Assembly (NCBI GenBank): GCA_018364155.1
Contig: JAGZMM010000001.1
Location: 496,001-560,000 of the forward strand
DNA length: 64,000 nucleotides
Source of the DNA: Clostridiales bacterium
GTDB lineage: Bacteria; Bacillota; Clostridia; Oscillospirales; Acutalibacteraceae
Direction of reading: 5' to 3'
Positions 1 through 7,692 of the stretch are shown piece by piece; position 1 is the first letter of the stretch; each line of letters begins with the position of its first letter. The notes beneath the pieces were generated by a model that was not told where the DNA came from, ran no database searches, and was given only the letters and a program-made list of their open reading frames with translations. Made by a program: the position numbers and the translations under genes.

Positions 1-801
1 GAAGGCGGCGCGGACGCGGCTGAAGCCATCATGACCACCGATACCGTGCGCAAGGAACTGGCGGTGGAATTTTCCATCGGTTCGGCCACCTGCCACATCG
101 GCGGTATGGCCAAGGGCTCTGGGATGATCCATCCGAACATGGCCACCATGCTCTGCTTTTTGACCACCGACGCGGACATTCATCCCGAGCTTTTGGACAA
201 GGCTCTTCACGAGGCGGTGGGCCAGAGCTTCAACATGGTTTCCATCGACGGAGACACCTCCACCAACGACATGGTGTCCATCATGGCCTCCGGTCTTGCG
301 AAAAACCCGAAGATCACCGATTTCGGCGACGGGTATCAGATCTTCCTCTCCGCCCTCAAGGCCTTGTGCACGGCGCTGTGCAAGCAGGTGGCAAAGGACG
401 GCGAAGGGGCTACAAAGCTGCTGGAATGCCGGGTAACGGGAGCGAAATCTCTTCCGGCGGCGAAAACGGCGGCGAAATCCGTCATCTGCTCGAGTCTCGT
501 AAAGGCCGCCATGTTCGGCGCGGACGCCAACTGGGGCCGGGTTCTCTGTGCGCTCGGCTACGCGGGCACTCCTATCGACGTGACCGGTGTGGGCGTTGCC
601 TTCGAGAGCAGGGCCGGGCGCATCCAGGTCTGCGAAAACGGAGCGGGCGTGGAGTTTGACGAGGAAAAGGCCAAGCAGATTCTTTTGGAGGACGAAATTC
701 TCATCGACGTGACCCTCAAGGACGGCGAAGCACAGGCGACCGCCTACGGCTGCGACCTGACCTACGAGTACGTGAAGATCAACGGCGACTACCGCACCTA
801 A
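1..801 (+). CDS. argJ: Bifunctional ornithine acetyltransferase / N-acetylglutamate synthase ArgJ (5' end outside window)
   Basis: ArgJ moves the acetyl group from N-acetylornithine to glutamate, recycling acetyl in cytoplasmic arginine synthesis; bifunctional forms also use acetyl-CoA. The open frame runs from base 1 through a typical AAEAIMTTDT stretch, so the in-frame ATG at 31 is internal and the true start lies upstream. The segment MATML, about 45 residues into the visible part, carries the Thr that is the self-cleavage site and nucleophile in this family. The C-terminal part, with GADANWGR and the ending DLTYEYVKINGDYRT, is also family-typical. It is first in an argJ-argB-argD-argF run; argC, if it belongs here, would be further upstream. 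Identification is secure. Whether it is mono- or bifunctional cannot be told from the sequence alone. Confidence 0.96.
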   Translation, partial: EGGADAAEAIMTTDTVRKELAVEFSIGSATCHIGGMAKGSGMIHPNMATMLCFLTTDADIHPELLDKALHEAVGQSFNMVSIDGDTSTNDMVSIMASGLAKNPKITDFGDGYQIFLSALKALCTALCKQVAKDGEGATKLLECRVTGAKSLPAAKTAAKSVICSSLVKAAMFGADANWGRVLCALGYAGTPIDVTGVGVAFESRAGRIQVCENGAGVEFDEEKAKQILLEDEILIDVTLKDGEAQATAYGCDLTYEYVKINGDYRT

Positions 802-848
802 GCCTTCGACCGGTTTATCCATTATTCTGACGAAACAGGTGATACCAT

Positions 849-1718
849 TTGCAGCAGCAACCCAATTTTATCTCCAACTACGATAAGGCGAAGGTGCTGG
901 TGACGGCTCTTCCCTATATCCAAAAATATTACGGAAAGACCATCGTGGTCAAGTACGGCGGCAATGCCATGATTTCCGAAGAACTCAAGGACGCGGTGAT
1001 GAGCGACATTGTTCTGCTCACTTTAGTCGGCATCCATGTGGTGCTGGTCCACGGAGGCGGCCCGGAGATTTCCGATACCCTCAAAAAGATGGGCAAGGAA
1101 AGCAAGTTTGTGGGCGGCCTGCGGTACACCGATGAGGAAACCATGGAAGTGGTGCAGATGGTGCTGGCAGGCAAGGTAAACAAAGACCTGGCCCAGCGCA
1201 TCGCCGGCCACGGCGGCAGGGCCATCGGCCTGTGCGGTTTGGACGGAGCGATGATCACCGCTGAGAAAAAGCAGGGCGTGGACCTGGGGTTAGTTGGCGA
1301 GATTACGAAGGTGGACGTGTCGGTCATCCAGGACGCGCTGGATAAGAAATACATCCCGGTGGTGGCCACGGTGGCGGCGGGAGAACACGGCGAATCCTAT
1401 AACATCAACGCCGACATCGCCGCCTCCCGCATCGCGGCGGAGCTGAAAGCGGAAAAGCTTATTTTGATGACCGATATTCCCGGCCTGATGCGGGACGTTT
1501 ACGACGAAAACAGCCTGATTCCGGTGGTACAGGTCAGCGAGGTCAACTCTCTCAAACGGGACAATATTATTTCCGGCGGCATGATCCCAAAGATCGACTG
1601 CTGTGTGGATGCGGTGCGCCGCGGGGTCAACCGAGCCCACATCATCGACGGCCGGGTTCCCCATTCCATCCTGATCGAAGTTTTGTCCGACGAGGGCATC
1701 GGAACCATGTTCCTGTAA
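849..1718 (+). CDS. argB: Acetylglutamate kinase ArgB
   Basis: Phosphorylates N-acetylglutamate with ATP, the second step of arginine synthesis, in the cytoplasm. At 289 residues it has the full family length. Visible motifs are KYGGNAM near residue 36 and VLVHGGGPEI near residue 66 (glycine-rich phosphate-binding loops of the amino-acid kinase fold) and the C-terminal SGGMIPK segment with the conserved Lys. The start is a TTG at 849 placed after AGGTGAT; no ATG in frame lies closer to the ribosome site. It follows argJ by 47 bases and precedes argD. In many bacteria ArgB is feedback-inhibited by arginine; this was not assessed here. Confidence 0.96.
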   Translation: MQQQPNFISNYDKAKVLVTALPYIQKYYGKTIVVKYGGNAMISEELKDAVMSDIVLLTLVGIHVVLVHGGGPEISDTLKKMGKESKFVGGLRYTDEETMEVVQMVLAGKVNKDLAQRIAGHGGRAIGLCGLDGAMITAEKKQGVDLGLVGEITKVDVSVIQDALDKKYIPVVATVAAGEHGESYNINADIAASRIAAELKAEKLILMTDIPGLMRDVYDENSLIPVVQVSEVNSLKRDNIISGGMIPKIDCCVDAVRRGVNRAHIIDGRVPHSILIEVLSDEGIGTMFL

Positions 1719-1720
1719 TC

Positions 1721-1748
1721 AAAGAGGCTGGGGGATTCCCAGCCTTTT
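1721..1748 (+). terminator. Short hairpin with T-run between argB and argD
   Basis: GGCTGGG (1726-1732) pairs with CCCAGCC (1738-1744) and is followed by TTTT. The stem is short and the ribosome site of argD starts about 12 bases later, so it is more likely a partial terminator or mRNA 3'-end stabiliser that tunes argD-argF expression than a full stop. Confidence 0.4.
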
Positions 1749-1772
1749 GCCAAAAGAAAGGAAGCGATGCGC

Positions 1773-2960
1773 ATGACTATATCTGAAGCAATGGAGCGGG
1801 AGTCCCAGTACCTGATGCCTACCTACAAACGCTTCCCCGTGGTGCTGGAAAGCGGAAGCGGCGCTACGGCCACCGATGTGGAGGGAATCTCCTACATTGA
1901 CTTTGGCGCCGGCATCGGTGTCAACTCCTTAGGCTACTGCGACGAGGGCTGGGTCAAGGCGGTCTGCCAGCAGGCAGGCAAGCTCCAGCACATCTCCAAT
2001 CTCTACTATAGCCCCATCCAGATTGAGCTTTCAGAGGCGCTGGTCACTCTGACGGGTATGAGCCGGGTGTTTTTGTGCAACTCCGGCGCGGAGGCCAACG
2101 AATGCGCCATCAAGGTGGCGCGCAAGTACAGCTTTGACAAGTACGGCGAGGGGCGCAGCACCATTCTGACGCTGCAAAACTCCTTCCACGGCCGCACAGT
2201 GACCACCCTGGCCGCCACCGGACAGGACGGCTTTCATCAGTACTTCTCCCCGTTCACACAAGGGTTTGATTACATCCCAGCCAACGACAAGGACGCGTTG
2301 CTCGAAAAGCTGGGTCCTGGCGTGTGTGCGGTGATGCTCGAATGCATCCAGGGGGAAGGCGGAGTTTGCCCGCTTGACGCCGATTACGTCCGCTTTGTGG
2401 CCGAGGAATGCAAAAAGCGGGACGTGCTGCTGCTGATCGATGAGGTACAGACGGGAATTGGGCGCACAGGGACGCTGCTGGCAAGCGAACAGTTCGGCGT
2501 GAAACCCGACGTGGTGACCCTTGCCAAGGGCCTGGCCGGCGGCCTTCCCATCGGCGCGTGCCTTTGCTCCGACGGCCTTAAGGACACCATGAGCGCCGGC
2601 ATGCACGGCTCCACCTTCGGCGGCAACCCGGTTTCCTGCGCGGCTGCTCTGTACGTGCTCGACCGGGTTTCCAAGCCCGCTTTCCGAACCGAGGTCAAGG
2701 AAAAGGGCGCTTATCTCAGAGAACAGCTTCTAGCCCTTCCTCACATCAAAGAGGTACGGGGTATGGGGCTGATGCTGGGCGCCGTGCTCGACGAAGGGTT
2801 CGCCGCGGGTGAAATCGCGGTAAAATGCGCCAAAGAAGGGCTCTTGGTCTTAACCGCAAAGGCGCTTTTGCGCTTTTTGCCGCCGCTGACCATTACCAAA
2901 GATGAAATCGACCGCGGGCTTGCGGTTTTAAAAACCATTTTGACAAGGGAGGACTCGTAA
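1773..2960 (+). CDS. argD: Acetylornithine aminotransferase ArgD
   Basis: PLP-dependent class-III aminotransferase that converts N-acetylglutamate semialdehyde to N-acetylornithine using glutamate. The protein shows NSGAEANE (PLP phosphate-binding region), HGRT, LLIDEVQTGIGRTG (the Asp that contacts the PLP ring nitrogen) and VTLAKGLAGG, whose Lys forms the Schiff base. Two ATGs lie six bases apart at 1767 and 1773; the second sits at normal distance from AAGGAAG and is preferred, giving 395 residues. The stop at 2958-2960 is one base before argF. Family members often also act in lysine synthesis as succinyl-diaminopimelate aminotransferase, so a dual role is possible. Confidence 0.95.
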   Translation: MTISEAMERESQYLMPTYKRFPVVLESGSGATATDVEGISYIDFGAGIGVNSLGYCDEGWVKAVCQQAGKLQHISNLYYSPIQIELSEALVTLTGMSRVFLCNSGAEANECAIKVARKYSFDKYGEGRSTILTLQNSFHGRTVTTLAATGQDGFHQYFSPFTQGFDYIPANDKDALLEKLGPGVCAVMLECIQGEGGVCPLDADYVRFVAEECKKRDVLLLIDEVQTGIGRTGTLLASEQFGVKPDVVTLAKGLAGGLPIGACLCSDGLKDTMSAGMHGSTFGGNPVSCAAALYVLDRVSKPAFRTEVKEKGAYLREQLLALPHIKEVRGMGLMLGAVLDEGFAAGEIAVKCAKEGLLVLTAKALLRFLPPLTITKDEIDRGLAVLKTILTREDS

Positions 2961-2961
2961 T

Positions 2962-3876
2962 ATGAACCATCTTCTTCGCATGCTGGACCTCTCCACCGAC
3001 GAAATCACCCAGATTCTCAACCTAGCGGACCAACTCAAGTACGAGCTCAAGCACGGCATTGCGCATAAGCTCCTGGCCGGTAAGACGCTGGGCATGATCT
3101 TTCAGAAGGCGTCCACCCGCACCCGGGTCTCCTTTGAGGTGGGCATGTACCAGCTGGGGGGCTACGCCCTGTTCCTGAGTGCCAACGACCTGCAGATCGG
3201 CCGGGGCGAGCCGGTGGAGGATACCGCTCGAGTCCTTTCCCGGTACTTGGATGGCATCATGATCCGTACCTTTGAGCAGGCAGAGGTGGAGGCGCTGGCG
3301 AAACACGGCTCCATCCCGATCATCAACGGCCTGACGGACATTTCTCATCCCTGCCAGGTGCTGGCGGACCTTCTGACCATCCGGGAGATGAAGGGCCGGT
3401 TCGACGGACTCAAGATGTGCTACATCGGCGACGGCAACAACATGGCAAACTCCCTGATCGTGGGCGGCCTGAAGGTGGGGATGCAGGTATCGGCGGCCTG
3501 CCCGGCCGGGTATGAGCCGCTGGTGAACGAGGACCCGTTTGTAAAAGGCAACAAAGCCTATTCCTTCTGCAACGACCCGATGGAAGCGGCCAAGGGAGCG
3601 GATGTGGTGATTACCGATGTGTGGGCCTCCATGGGCCAGGAATCGGAGGCCGCCAAGCGCAGGGAAGCCTTCCAGGGCTACCAGGTGAACAAGGATCTGA
3701 TGGCGGCGGCCAACGGCGACGCCATGGTTCTTCATTGCCTGCCTGCCCACCGGGGCGAGGAAATCGCGGCGGACGTGTTTGAGGCACATGCTTCGGAAAT
3801 CTTTGAGGAAGCGGAAAACCGGCTGCATGCCCAGAAGGCGGTCATGGTTCTTTTGATGGGCGAGAAAAAAGCGTAA
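2962..3876 (+). CDS. argF: Ornithine carbamoyltransferase ArgF
   Basis: Joins carbamoyl phosphate and ornithine to give citrulline. At 304 residues it is of normal length. It carries FQKASTRTRVSFE (the STRT carbamoyl-phosphate loop), HPCQVLADL, and near the C-terminus MVLHCLPAHRGEEI, the HCLPAHRG motif that binds ornithine and is diagnostic against aspartate carbamoyltransferase. It starts one base after argD and is the last gene of the arg run. Synthesis from citrulline onward (argG, argH) must be encoded elsewhere. No clear hairpin terminator was seen directly behind it. Confidence 0.97.
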   Translation: MNHLLRMLDLSTDEITQILNLADQLKYELKHGIAHKLLAGKTLGMIFQKASTRTRVSFEVGMYQLGGYALFLSANDLQIGRGEPVEDTARVLSRYLDGIMIRTFEQAEVEALAKHGSIPIINGLTDISHPCQVLADLLTIREMKGRFDGLKMCYIGDGNNMANSLIVGGLKVGMQVSAACPAGYEPLVNEDPFVKGNKAYSFCNDPMEAAKGADVVITDVWASMGQESEAAKRREAFQGYQVNKDLMAAANGDAMVLHCLPAHRGEEIAADVFEAHASEIFEEAENRLHAQKAVMVLLMGEKKA

Positions 3877-3939
3877 GGAAACCCCAAAAATTTACGGCCC
3901 CAATTTCGTGTTTTTTTCCGCCTTTTTCGATCATTGCCC

Positions 3940-3967
3940 TTGCTTTTTTTCCTAGGCGTGTTAAAAT
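3940..3967 (+). promoter_or_regulatory. Probable sigma-A promoter of the ferredoxin gene
   Basis: TTGCTT (3940-3945), a 16-base spacer and TAAAAT (3962-3967) preceded by TGT, an extended -10. It lies about 30 bases ahead of the ferredoxin start and fits a short monocistronic message. Confidence 0.55.
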
Positions 3968-3997
3968 AGACACGTAACAAAAAAGGAGGTGTACATA

Positions 3998-4168
3998 ATG
4001 GCCTATTTTATCAACGACGAATGCATCAGCTGCGGCGCTTGCGAGGCGGAGTGCCCCGTTTCCGCGATTTCTGCTGGTGACGGCAAATATGTCATCGACG
4101 ATAGTCTCTGCATCGATTGCGGTGCTTGCAATGGCGTATGTCCGGTCGGCGCCCCGCAACCCAAATAA
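3998..4168 (+). CDS. 2[4Fe-4S] ferredoxin
   Basis: Small cytoplasmic electron carrier of 56 residues. It has two CxxCxxCxxxCP clusters, CISCGACEAECP at residues 9-20 and CIDCGACNGVCP at 38-49, which hold two [4Fe-4S] centres in the clostridial ferredoxin manner. The start ATG follows a strong AAAGGAGG. It has its own promoter and terminator, so it is probably made alone and in quantity. It serves low-potential electron transfer in anaerobic metabolism (for example with pyruvate:ferredoxin oxidoreductase or hydrogenase); its actual partner is not indicated by neighbours. Confidence 0.95.
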   Translation: MAYFINDECISCGACEAECPVSAISAGDGKYVIDDSLCIDCGACNGVCPVGAPQPK

Positions 4169-4187
4169 ACAAGTTTTTACGCCAGAC

Positions 4188-4267
4188 AAAAGGCGGAACG
4201 CTTTTGAGGGACGGCAGGTAGAAAATTTTTTCTGCCGGGTTTCCCTGCTTTGGCGTTCCGCCTTTTT
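4188..4267 (+). terminator. Long nested hairpin terminator after ferredoxin
   Basis: The outer stem AAAAGGCGGAACG (4188-4200) pairs with CGTTCCGCCTTTT (4254-4266), with an inner arm of the GGCAG/CTGCC type. The outer 3' arm runs into TTTTT. Confidence 0.7.
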
Positions 4268-4295
4268 CCGTATCTAAAGCAAAAGGAGAATTCTT

Positions 4296-5018
4296 ATGCA
4301 GCAGAGCAAGCGCCTGCCTTTGGGCGGCGGACATGCGATCTTTGTGTCCCACCGGCACACCTTCGGCACCGACGCGCTGTTGCTGGCTCATTTCGCCGCG
4401 CCAAAGATTTCCGACCGGGTTTGTGACCTGGGTACCGGCTGTGGGATCCTTCCCTTGCTCTGGCTGCGGGATCAAGCGGTCGGTACTCCTATAGACGCGG
4501 TGGACATCCAGGCCGATGCCTGCGCGCTTCTGCGCCGCAGCCTGTCAGAAAACGGCTGGGAGAATCGGGTGCGCCCGGTCTGTAAGGACCTAAAAGCGCT
4601 CTCTTTGCCTGCCGGGGCGTACAGCCTGGTGACCTGCAATCCCCCCTACCGGCGTCCCGGTTCAGGAAAGCTCTGCGAGGACGAAGGGAAAAACATCGCC
4701 CGGTTCGAGCTCTGCTGCACGGTTTATGACGCGGCCAAAAGCGCCGGCCGCCTGCTAAAAACAGGCGGGCGTTTTTGCCTGTGCCATCTGCCCGAGCGGC
4801 TTACCGACTGCGTGCAGGCCATGCGGGAGGCGGGAATCGAACCCAAACGGCTGCGCCTGGTGGAGCAGCAGGCCGGGGCGGCTCCCTGGCTTTTGCTGCT
4901 GGAAGGAATCAAAGGCGGGCAAAACGGGCTGAAAGTGCTGCCCTCTCTGACGCTGCGGAAGACAGATGGGACGGCTACGGAAGAAGCCCGCAAAGTCTAC
5001 GCAGGGTTTGACCTCTGA
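4296..5018 (+). CDS. TrmN6-type tRNA1(Val) adenine-N6 methyltransferase (YabB-like)
   Basis: SAM-dependent N6-adenine methyltransferase, most like YabB/TrmN6, which methylates A37 of tRNA1(Val). Motif I is LGTGCGILPLL near residues 47-57 and the catalytic N-P-P-Y is in VTCNPPYRRPG around residue 112; NPPY marks N6-adenine or glutamine N5 methylation. At 240 residues it matches YabB. In Bacillus yabB sits just before rsmI (yabC), and the same order holds here, which supports the assignment. The start is ATG 4296 after AAAGGAG. The exact RNA substrate is inferred from family and neighbourhood, not shown. Confidence 0.85.
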   Translation: MQQSKRLPLGGGHAIFVSHRHTFGTDALLLAHFAAPKISDRVCDLGTGCGILPLLWLRDQAVGTPIDAVDIQADACALLRRSLSENGWENRVRPVCKDLKALSLPAGAYSLVTCNPPYRRPGSGKLCEDEGKNIARFELCCTVYDAAKSAGRLLKTGGRFCLCHLPERLTDCVQAMREAGIEPKRLRLVEQQAGAAPWLLLLEGIKGGQNGLKVLPSLTLRKTDGTATEEARKVYAGFDL

Positions 5019-5070
5019 CTCTGGCTTAGGCCGGATTCGCCCTCTTTTTACATGGGCCAACAAAGAAAAA

Positions 5071-5079
5071 TGCTATACT
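5071..5079 (+). promoter_or_regulatory. Extended -10 element before rsmI
   Basis: TGCTATACT (5071-5079) is a good extended -10, but the nearest -35-like TTTACA (5047-5052) is 21 bases away. Transcription from it would start near 5086 and leave the ribosome site AAGGAGG intact, supporting the ATG at 5103. Confidence 0.4.
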
Positions 5080-5102
5080 GGAAGCAAGAAGGAGGCAACC
5101 GC

Positions 5103-5957
5103 ATGCCCGGCAGACTGGTCCTGGTGGGGACCCCCATCGGCAATCTATCGGATTTCTCTCCCCGCGCCCGGCAGGCGCTGGAGGAGTGTGACTTGATCGC
5201 GGCGGAGGACACCCGCGTCACTCTCAAGCTCTTAAACCACTTTGACATCAAAAAGCCCCTCATCAGCTATTACGAGCACAACCGCCGGGAAAAAGGCGAA
5301 CTTATCTGCGCGCGGCTTTTGGCGGGGGAAACCGTCTGCTTGGTCACCGACGCGGGGATGCCCGCCATCTCCGACCCAGGAGAAGACCTGGTGGCTCTGT
5401 GTGCCGAACGGCAAATCGAGGTGGCGGCGGTACCGGGGCCCAGCGCGGTGGTGACGGCGCTGGCTCTCTCGGGGCTTCCCACAGGCCGGTTCTGCTTTGA
5501 AGGATTTTTAAGCACGGCAAAGGTCAGCCGCAGCGAGCACCTGGAAGAAATCAAGACGGAGCGGCGCACGCTGGTGTTCTACGAAGCGCCCCATAAGCTC
5601 CCCTCCACGCTCAAGGACTTGTACGAAGCCTTGGGAGACCGGCGGATTGCCATCTGCCGGGAGATGACCAAGCTGCACGAAGAAGTCATCCGCACCACTC
5701 TTGGAGAAGCCGCCCGGCGCTTTGCCGAAGAAACACCCCGGGGCGAGCAGGTTCTGGTTATCGAAGGAGCGCCCAAGCTGGAACCGCAGACGGTTTCTCT
5801 CAAGGAGGCGGTGGCGTTGGCAAGGGAGCGGATGGCGGACGGGCAGGCCGCCACCCAGGCAGCCAAGGAAGCGGCAAGAATAAGCGGGCTGAAAAAGGGC
5901 GACATCTATCGGGAACTGATGAAATCGGACGATGCTGCCGAAGAAACGCAGGAATAA
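5103..5957 (+). CDS. rsmI: 16S rRNA (cytidine-1402-2'-O)-methyltransferase RsmI
   Basis: Methylates the ribose of C1402 in the decoding centre of 16S rRNA using SAM. The N-terminus LVLVGTPIGNLSDFSPRA is diagnostic, followed by AAEDTRVT, LVTDAGMPAISDPGEDLV and VPGPSAVVTALALSGLP of the tetrapyrrole-methylase fold. The start is ATG 5103 behind AAGGAGG; a longer frame from 5052 would begin upstream of the -10 element. The protein is 284 residues, the usual size. It is followed 12 bases later by a small membrane protein gene, so the two may be co-transcribed. Confidence 0.95.
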   Translation: MPGRLVLVGTPIGNLSDFSPRARQALEECDLIAAEDTRVTLKLLNHFDIKKPLISYYEHNRREKGELICARLLAGETVCLVTDAGMPAISDPGEDLVALCAERQIEVAAVPGPSAVVTALALSGLPTGRFCFEGFLSTAKVSRSEHLEEIKTERRTLVFYEAPHKLPSTLKDLYEALGDRRIAICREMTKLHEEVIRTTLGEAARRFAEETPRGEQVLVIEGAPKLEPQTVSLKEAVALARERMADGQAATQAAKEAARISGLKKGDIYRELMKSDDAAEETQE

Positions 5958-5969
5958 GGAGTGAGACTC

Positions 5970-6560
5970 ATGGAAAAGAAACAAGGAAAGCGGTACGGGT
6001 TGGAATTGGCGGTGGGCGCGGCAGTGCTGGCCGCCAGTACGATTACCGCCTATTTTCTGATGCGAAAGGACCGTAAATTGCTGGAAGAAAAGGTCAAAGC
6101 GTTCATCCGCTTAGGCGAGCGATACCGGCATCTGACTGGGCCGCTTTTTGACACCATTCCCCAGCGCCAGCTTTATCGGGCAGTGACAGCCAACTTAGAC
6201 GGCAAGCTCAAAGACGCTGCCGATCCCAATGAGGTGCTCTCCTCTTTTACTCCCGAGCAAAGCACCATCTACATTATCCACGACGTATGCCGTTCCATTG
6301 TGTCGGGTGGGTTTATCAAGCTTTTTACCGGAGAACACAGCGTGTTTGCCCAGAGCGCACCGGAAATTTTTGAGCAGGTGGGCGCCCACGACTATGCAGA
6401 CATCTTGAGCCGGGCAAACGCCATCTTTGAGGGCGGGGTCAATGCCTCCGAATTTCAGCCGCTGGACGCGGCGTTTTTGACCTTGCTGAAAACCAATCCC
6501 ATCTCCCAATGCTGCGGCGTGTTCATTTTTGAGCACCGTTCGGCGTTTTTGGATGTGTAA
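5970..6560 (+). CDS. Membrane-anchored protein of unknown function
   Basis: A 196-residue protein with a charged start (MEKKQGKRY), then one hydrophobic segment at about residues 9-28 (LELAVGAAVLAASTITAYFLM), consistent with a single N-terminal membrane anchor or uncleaved signal. The remaining ~165 residues are predicted soluble and helix-rich with no motif I recognise. ATG 5970 lies nine bases after AAGGAG and is preferred over the GTG at 5961, which overlaps that site. It follows rsmI closely and has no terminator ahead of it. No function can be assigned. Confidence 0.75.
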   Translation: MEKKQGKRYGLELAVGAAVLAASTITAYFLMRKDRKLLEEKVKAFIRLGERYRHLTGPLFDTIPQRQLYRAVTANLDGKLKDAADPNEVLSSFTPEQSTIYIIHDVCRSIVSGGFIKLFTGEHSVFAQSAPEIFEQVGAHDYADILSRANAIFEGGVNASEFQPLDAAFLTLLKTNPISQCCGVFIFEHRSAFLDV

Positions 6561-6613
6561 AATAAAGCGTTTGGGGAAAACAAAAATTAGGGGAAATTTT
6601 TTTCAAAATTCTC

Positions 6614-6641
6614 TTGATATTATACCAAATTAGTGTATAAT
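6614..6641 (+). promoter_or_regulatory. Rubrerythrin promoter with embedded inverted repeat
   Basis: TTGATA (6614-6619), a 16-base spacer and TATAAT (6636-6641). Inside it an inverted repeat with perfect 8-base arms, TATTATAC (6618-6625) and GTATAATA (6635-6642), is separated by nine bases and covers the spacer and -10. This is the layout expected of a repressor operator; the regulator is unknown. Confidence 0.7.
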
Positions 6642-6673
6642 AAGAATAACATCAATTTATAGGAGGTTATAAC

Positions 6674-7216
6674 ATGGTTGATTTTGAAAACAGCAAGACA
6701 AAAGCAAACTTGATGGCCGCATTTGCCGGGGAATCCCAGGCGCGCAACAAATACACCTATTACGCTTCCAAGGCGAAGAAGGAAGGCTACGAGCAGATCG
6801 CCGCGATCTTCGCGGAGACCGCCGCCAACGAGAAGGAACATGCCGAACTGTGGTTTAAGCATCTGCACAACGGCGAGATTCCCGACACCCTCACCAACCT
6901 CAAGGATGCCGCCGACGGCGAGAACTTTGAGTGGACCGATATGTACAAGAACTATGCCGAAATCGCTCGTGAGGAAGGCTTCACTGCTCTGGCTACCCAG
7001 ATGGAGCTGGTTGCGAAGATCGAGAAGACCCATGAAGAGCGTTACCGCAAGCTGATTACCGCCATTGAGAACGGCACCGTTTTCAAGAAGGATCAGCCGG
7101 TGATGTGGGTATGTCGCAACTGCGGCCACATTCATGTGGGCGTTGCCGCTCCGGAAATCTGCCCCACCTGCAAGCATCCGAAGGCTTACTTCGAGATCAA
7201 GGCGGAAAATTATTAA
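6674..7216 (+). CDS. rbr: Rubrerythrin
   Basis: Cytoplasmic peroxide reductase of anaerobes. The N-terminal ferritin-like diiron domain (residues 1-140) carries the metal-ligand motifs GESQARNKY, ETAANEKEHAE and KIEKTHEERY. The C-terminal rubredoxin-like domain has CRNCG and CPTCKHPKAYFE, two CxxC pairs that hold one iron. At 180 residues the length is typical. ATG 6674 follows AGGAGG. It has its own promoter with an operator-like repeat and a strong terminator, so it is a single-gene unit, probably induced by oxidative stress. Electrons would come from rubredoxin or the NADH-linked partner, not encoded nearby. Confidence 0.96.
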   Translation: MVDFENSKTKANLMAAFAGESQARNKYTYYASKAKKEGYEQIAAIFAETAANEKEHAELWFKHLHNGEIPDTLTNLKDAADGENFEWTDMYKNYAEIAREEGFTALATQMELVAKIEKTHEERYRKLITAIENGTVFKKDQPVMWVCRNCGHIHVGVAAPEICPTCKHPKAYFEIKAENY

Positions 7217-7245
7217 TTCTCATTGCCAAGTTATACTGTAGGCGC

Positions 7246-7283
7246 AAAAGCAGCCACCCATTTATATGGGTGGCTGCTTTTTT
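7246..7283 (+). terminator. Rho-independent terminator of rubrerythrin
   Basis: GCAGCCACCCA (7250-7260) pairs perfectly with TGGGTGGCTGC (7267-7277) around a six-base loop, followed by TTTTTT. Confidence 0.9.
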
Positions 7284-7620
7284 GCGGCGTTTGTATCCAT
7301 CCGGAAAGGATGGTTCTGCAAAACGTGCCGCCGGGTTCCCTTACATCCAGCCCGGAGGGACGATGTCCGCCGATCAAAGCGGACTGCACCATGAGAAAAG
7401 CGGTAAAAGTCCGGGGTTTTCCGCTATACTTGTCCAGCGTCTTTCCCACACGGTTAAAACTACTCTTTCTTACAAAGGGAGCCGCATTTTGTGCTCCATC
7501 TGGGCGCGTCTTTTCTTCAGGCATCCTGTGGACGCACAGATGACTTTGACGCTTTGCTTGCCCCCAATATTTAGACAGGCTGGCCCGTACCTTTGCCGGT
7601 GAATCTCTGCCTGGCCTTTA
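7284..7620. other. Intergenic region without a recognised gene
   Basis: 337 bases between the rubrerythrin terminator and the terminator of the minus-strand P-loop gene. Both strands have open frames of up to about 165 codons, but none has a good ribosome site or recognisable protein. There are small inverted repeats (for example CATCC/GGATG near 7298-7312). I could not match it to a known RNA family. It is delimited by two terminators, so an RNA gene is possible but unsupported. Confidence 0.3.
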
Positions 7621-7663
7621 TAAAAAAACCGGTATCTCCAGAGCTAGGCTATGGAGATACCGG
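7621..7663 (-). terminator. Terminator of the P-loop gene / pgi unit
   Basis: On the minus strand CCGGTATCTCC (7663-7653) pairs with GGAGATACCGG (7639-7629), followed by seven T (7628-7622). Confidence 0.85.
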
Positions 7664-7692
7664 AAATACCATGCTTTCGTGATACGCGCCTA

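Noticed and set aside
7105..7602. 165-codon plus-strand frame after rubrerythrin
   Set aside because: It starts inside rubrerythrin in another frame and runs through the terminator; no ribosome site and no recognisable protein.
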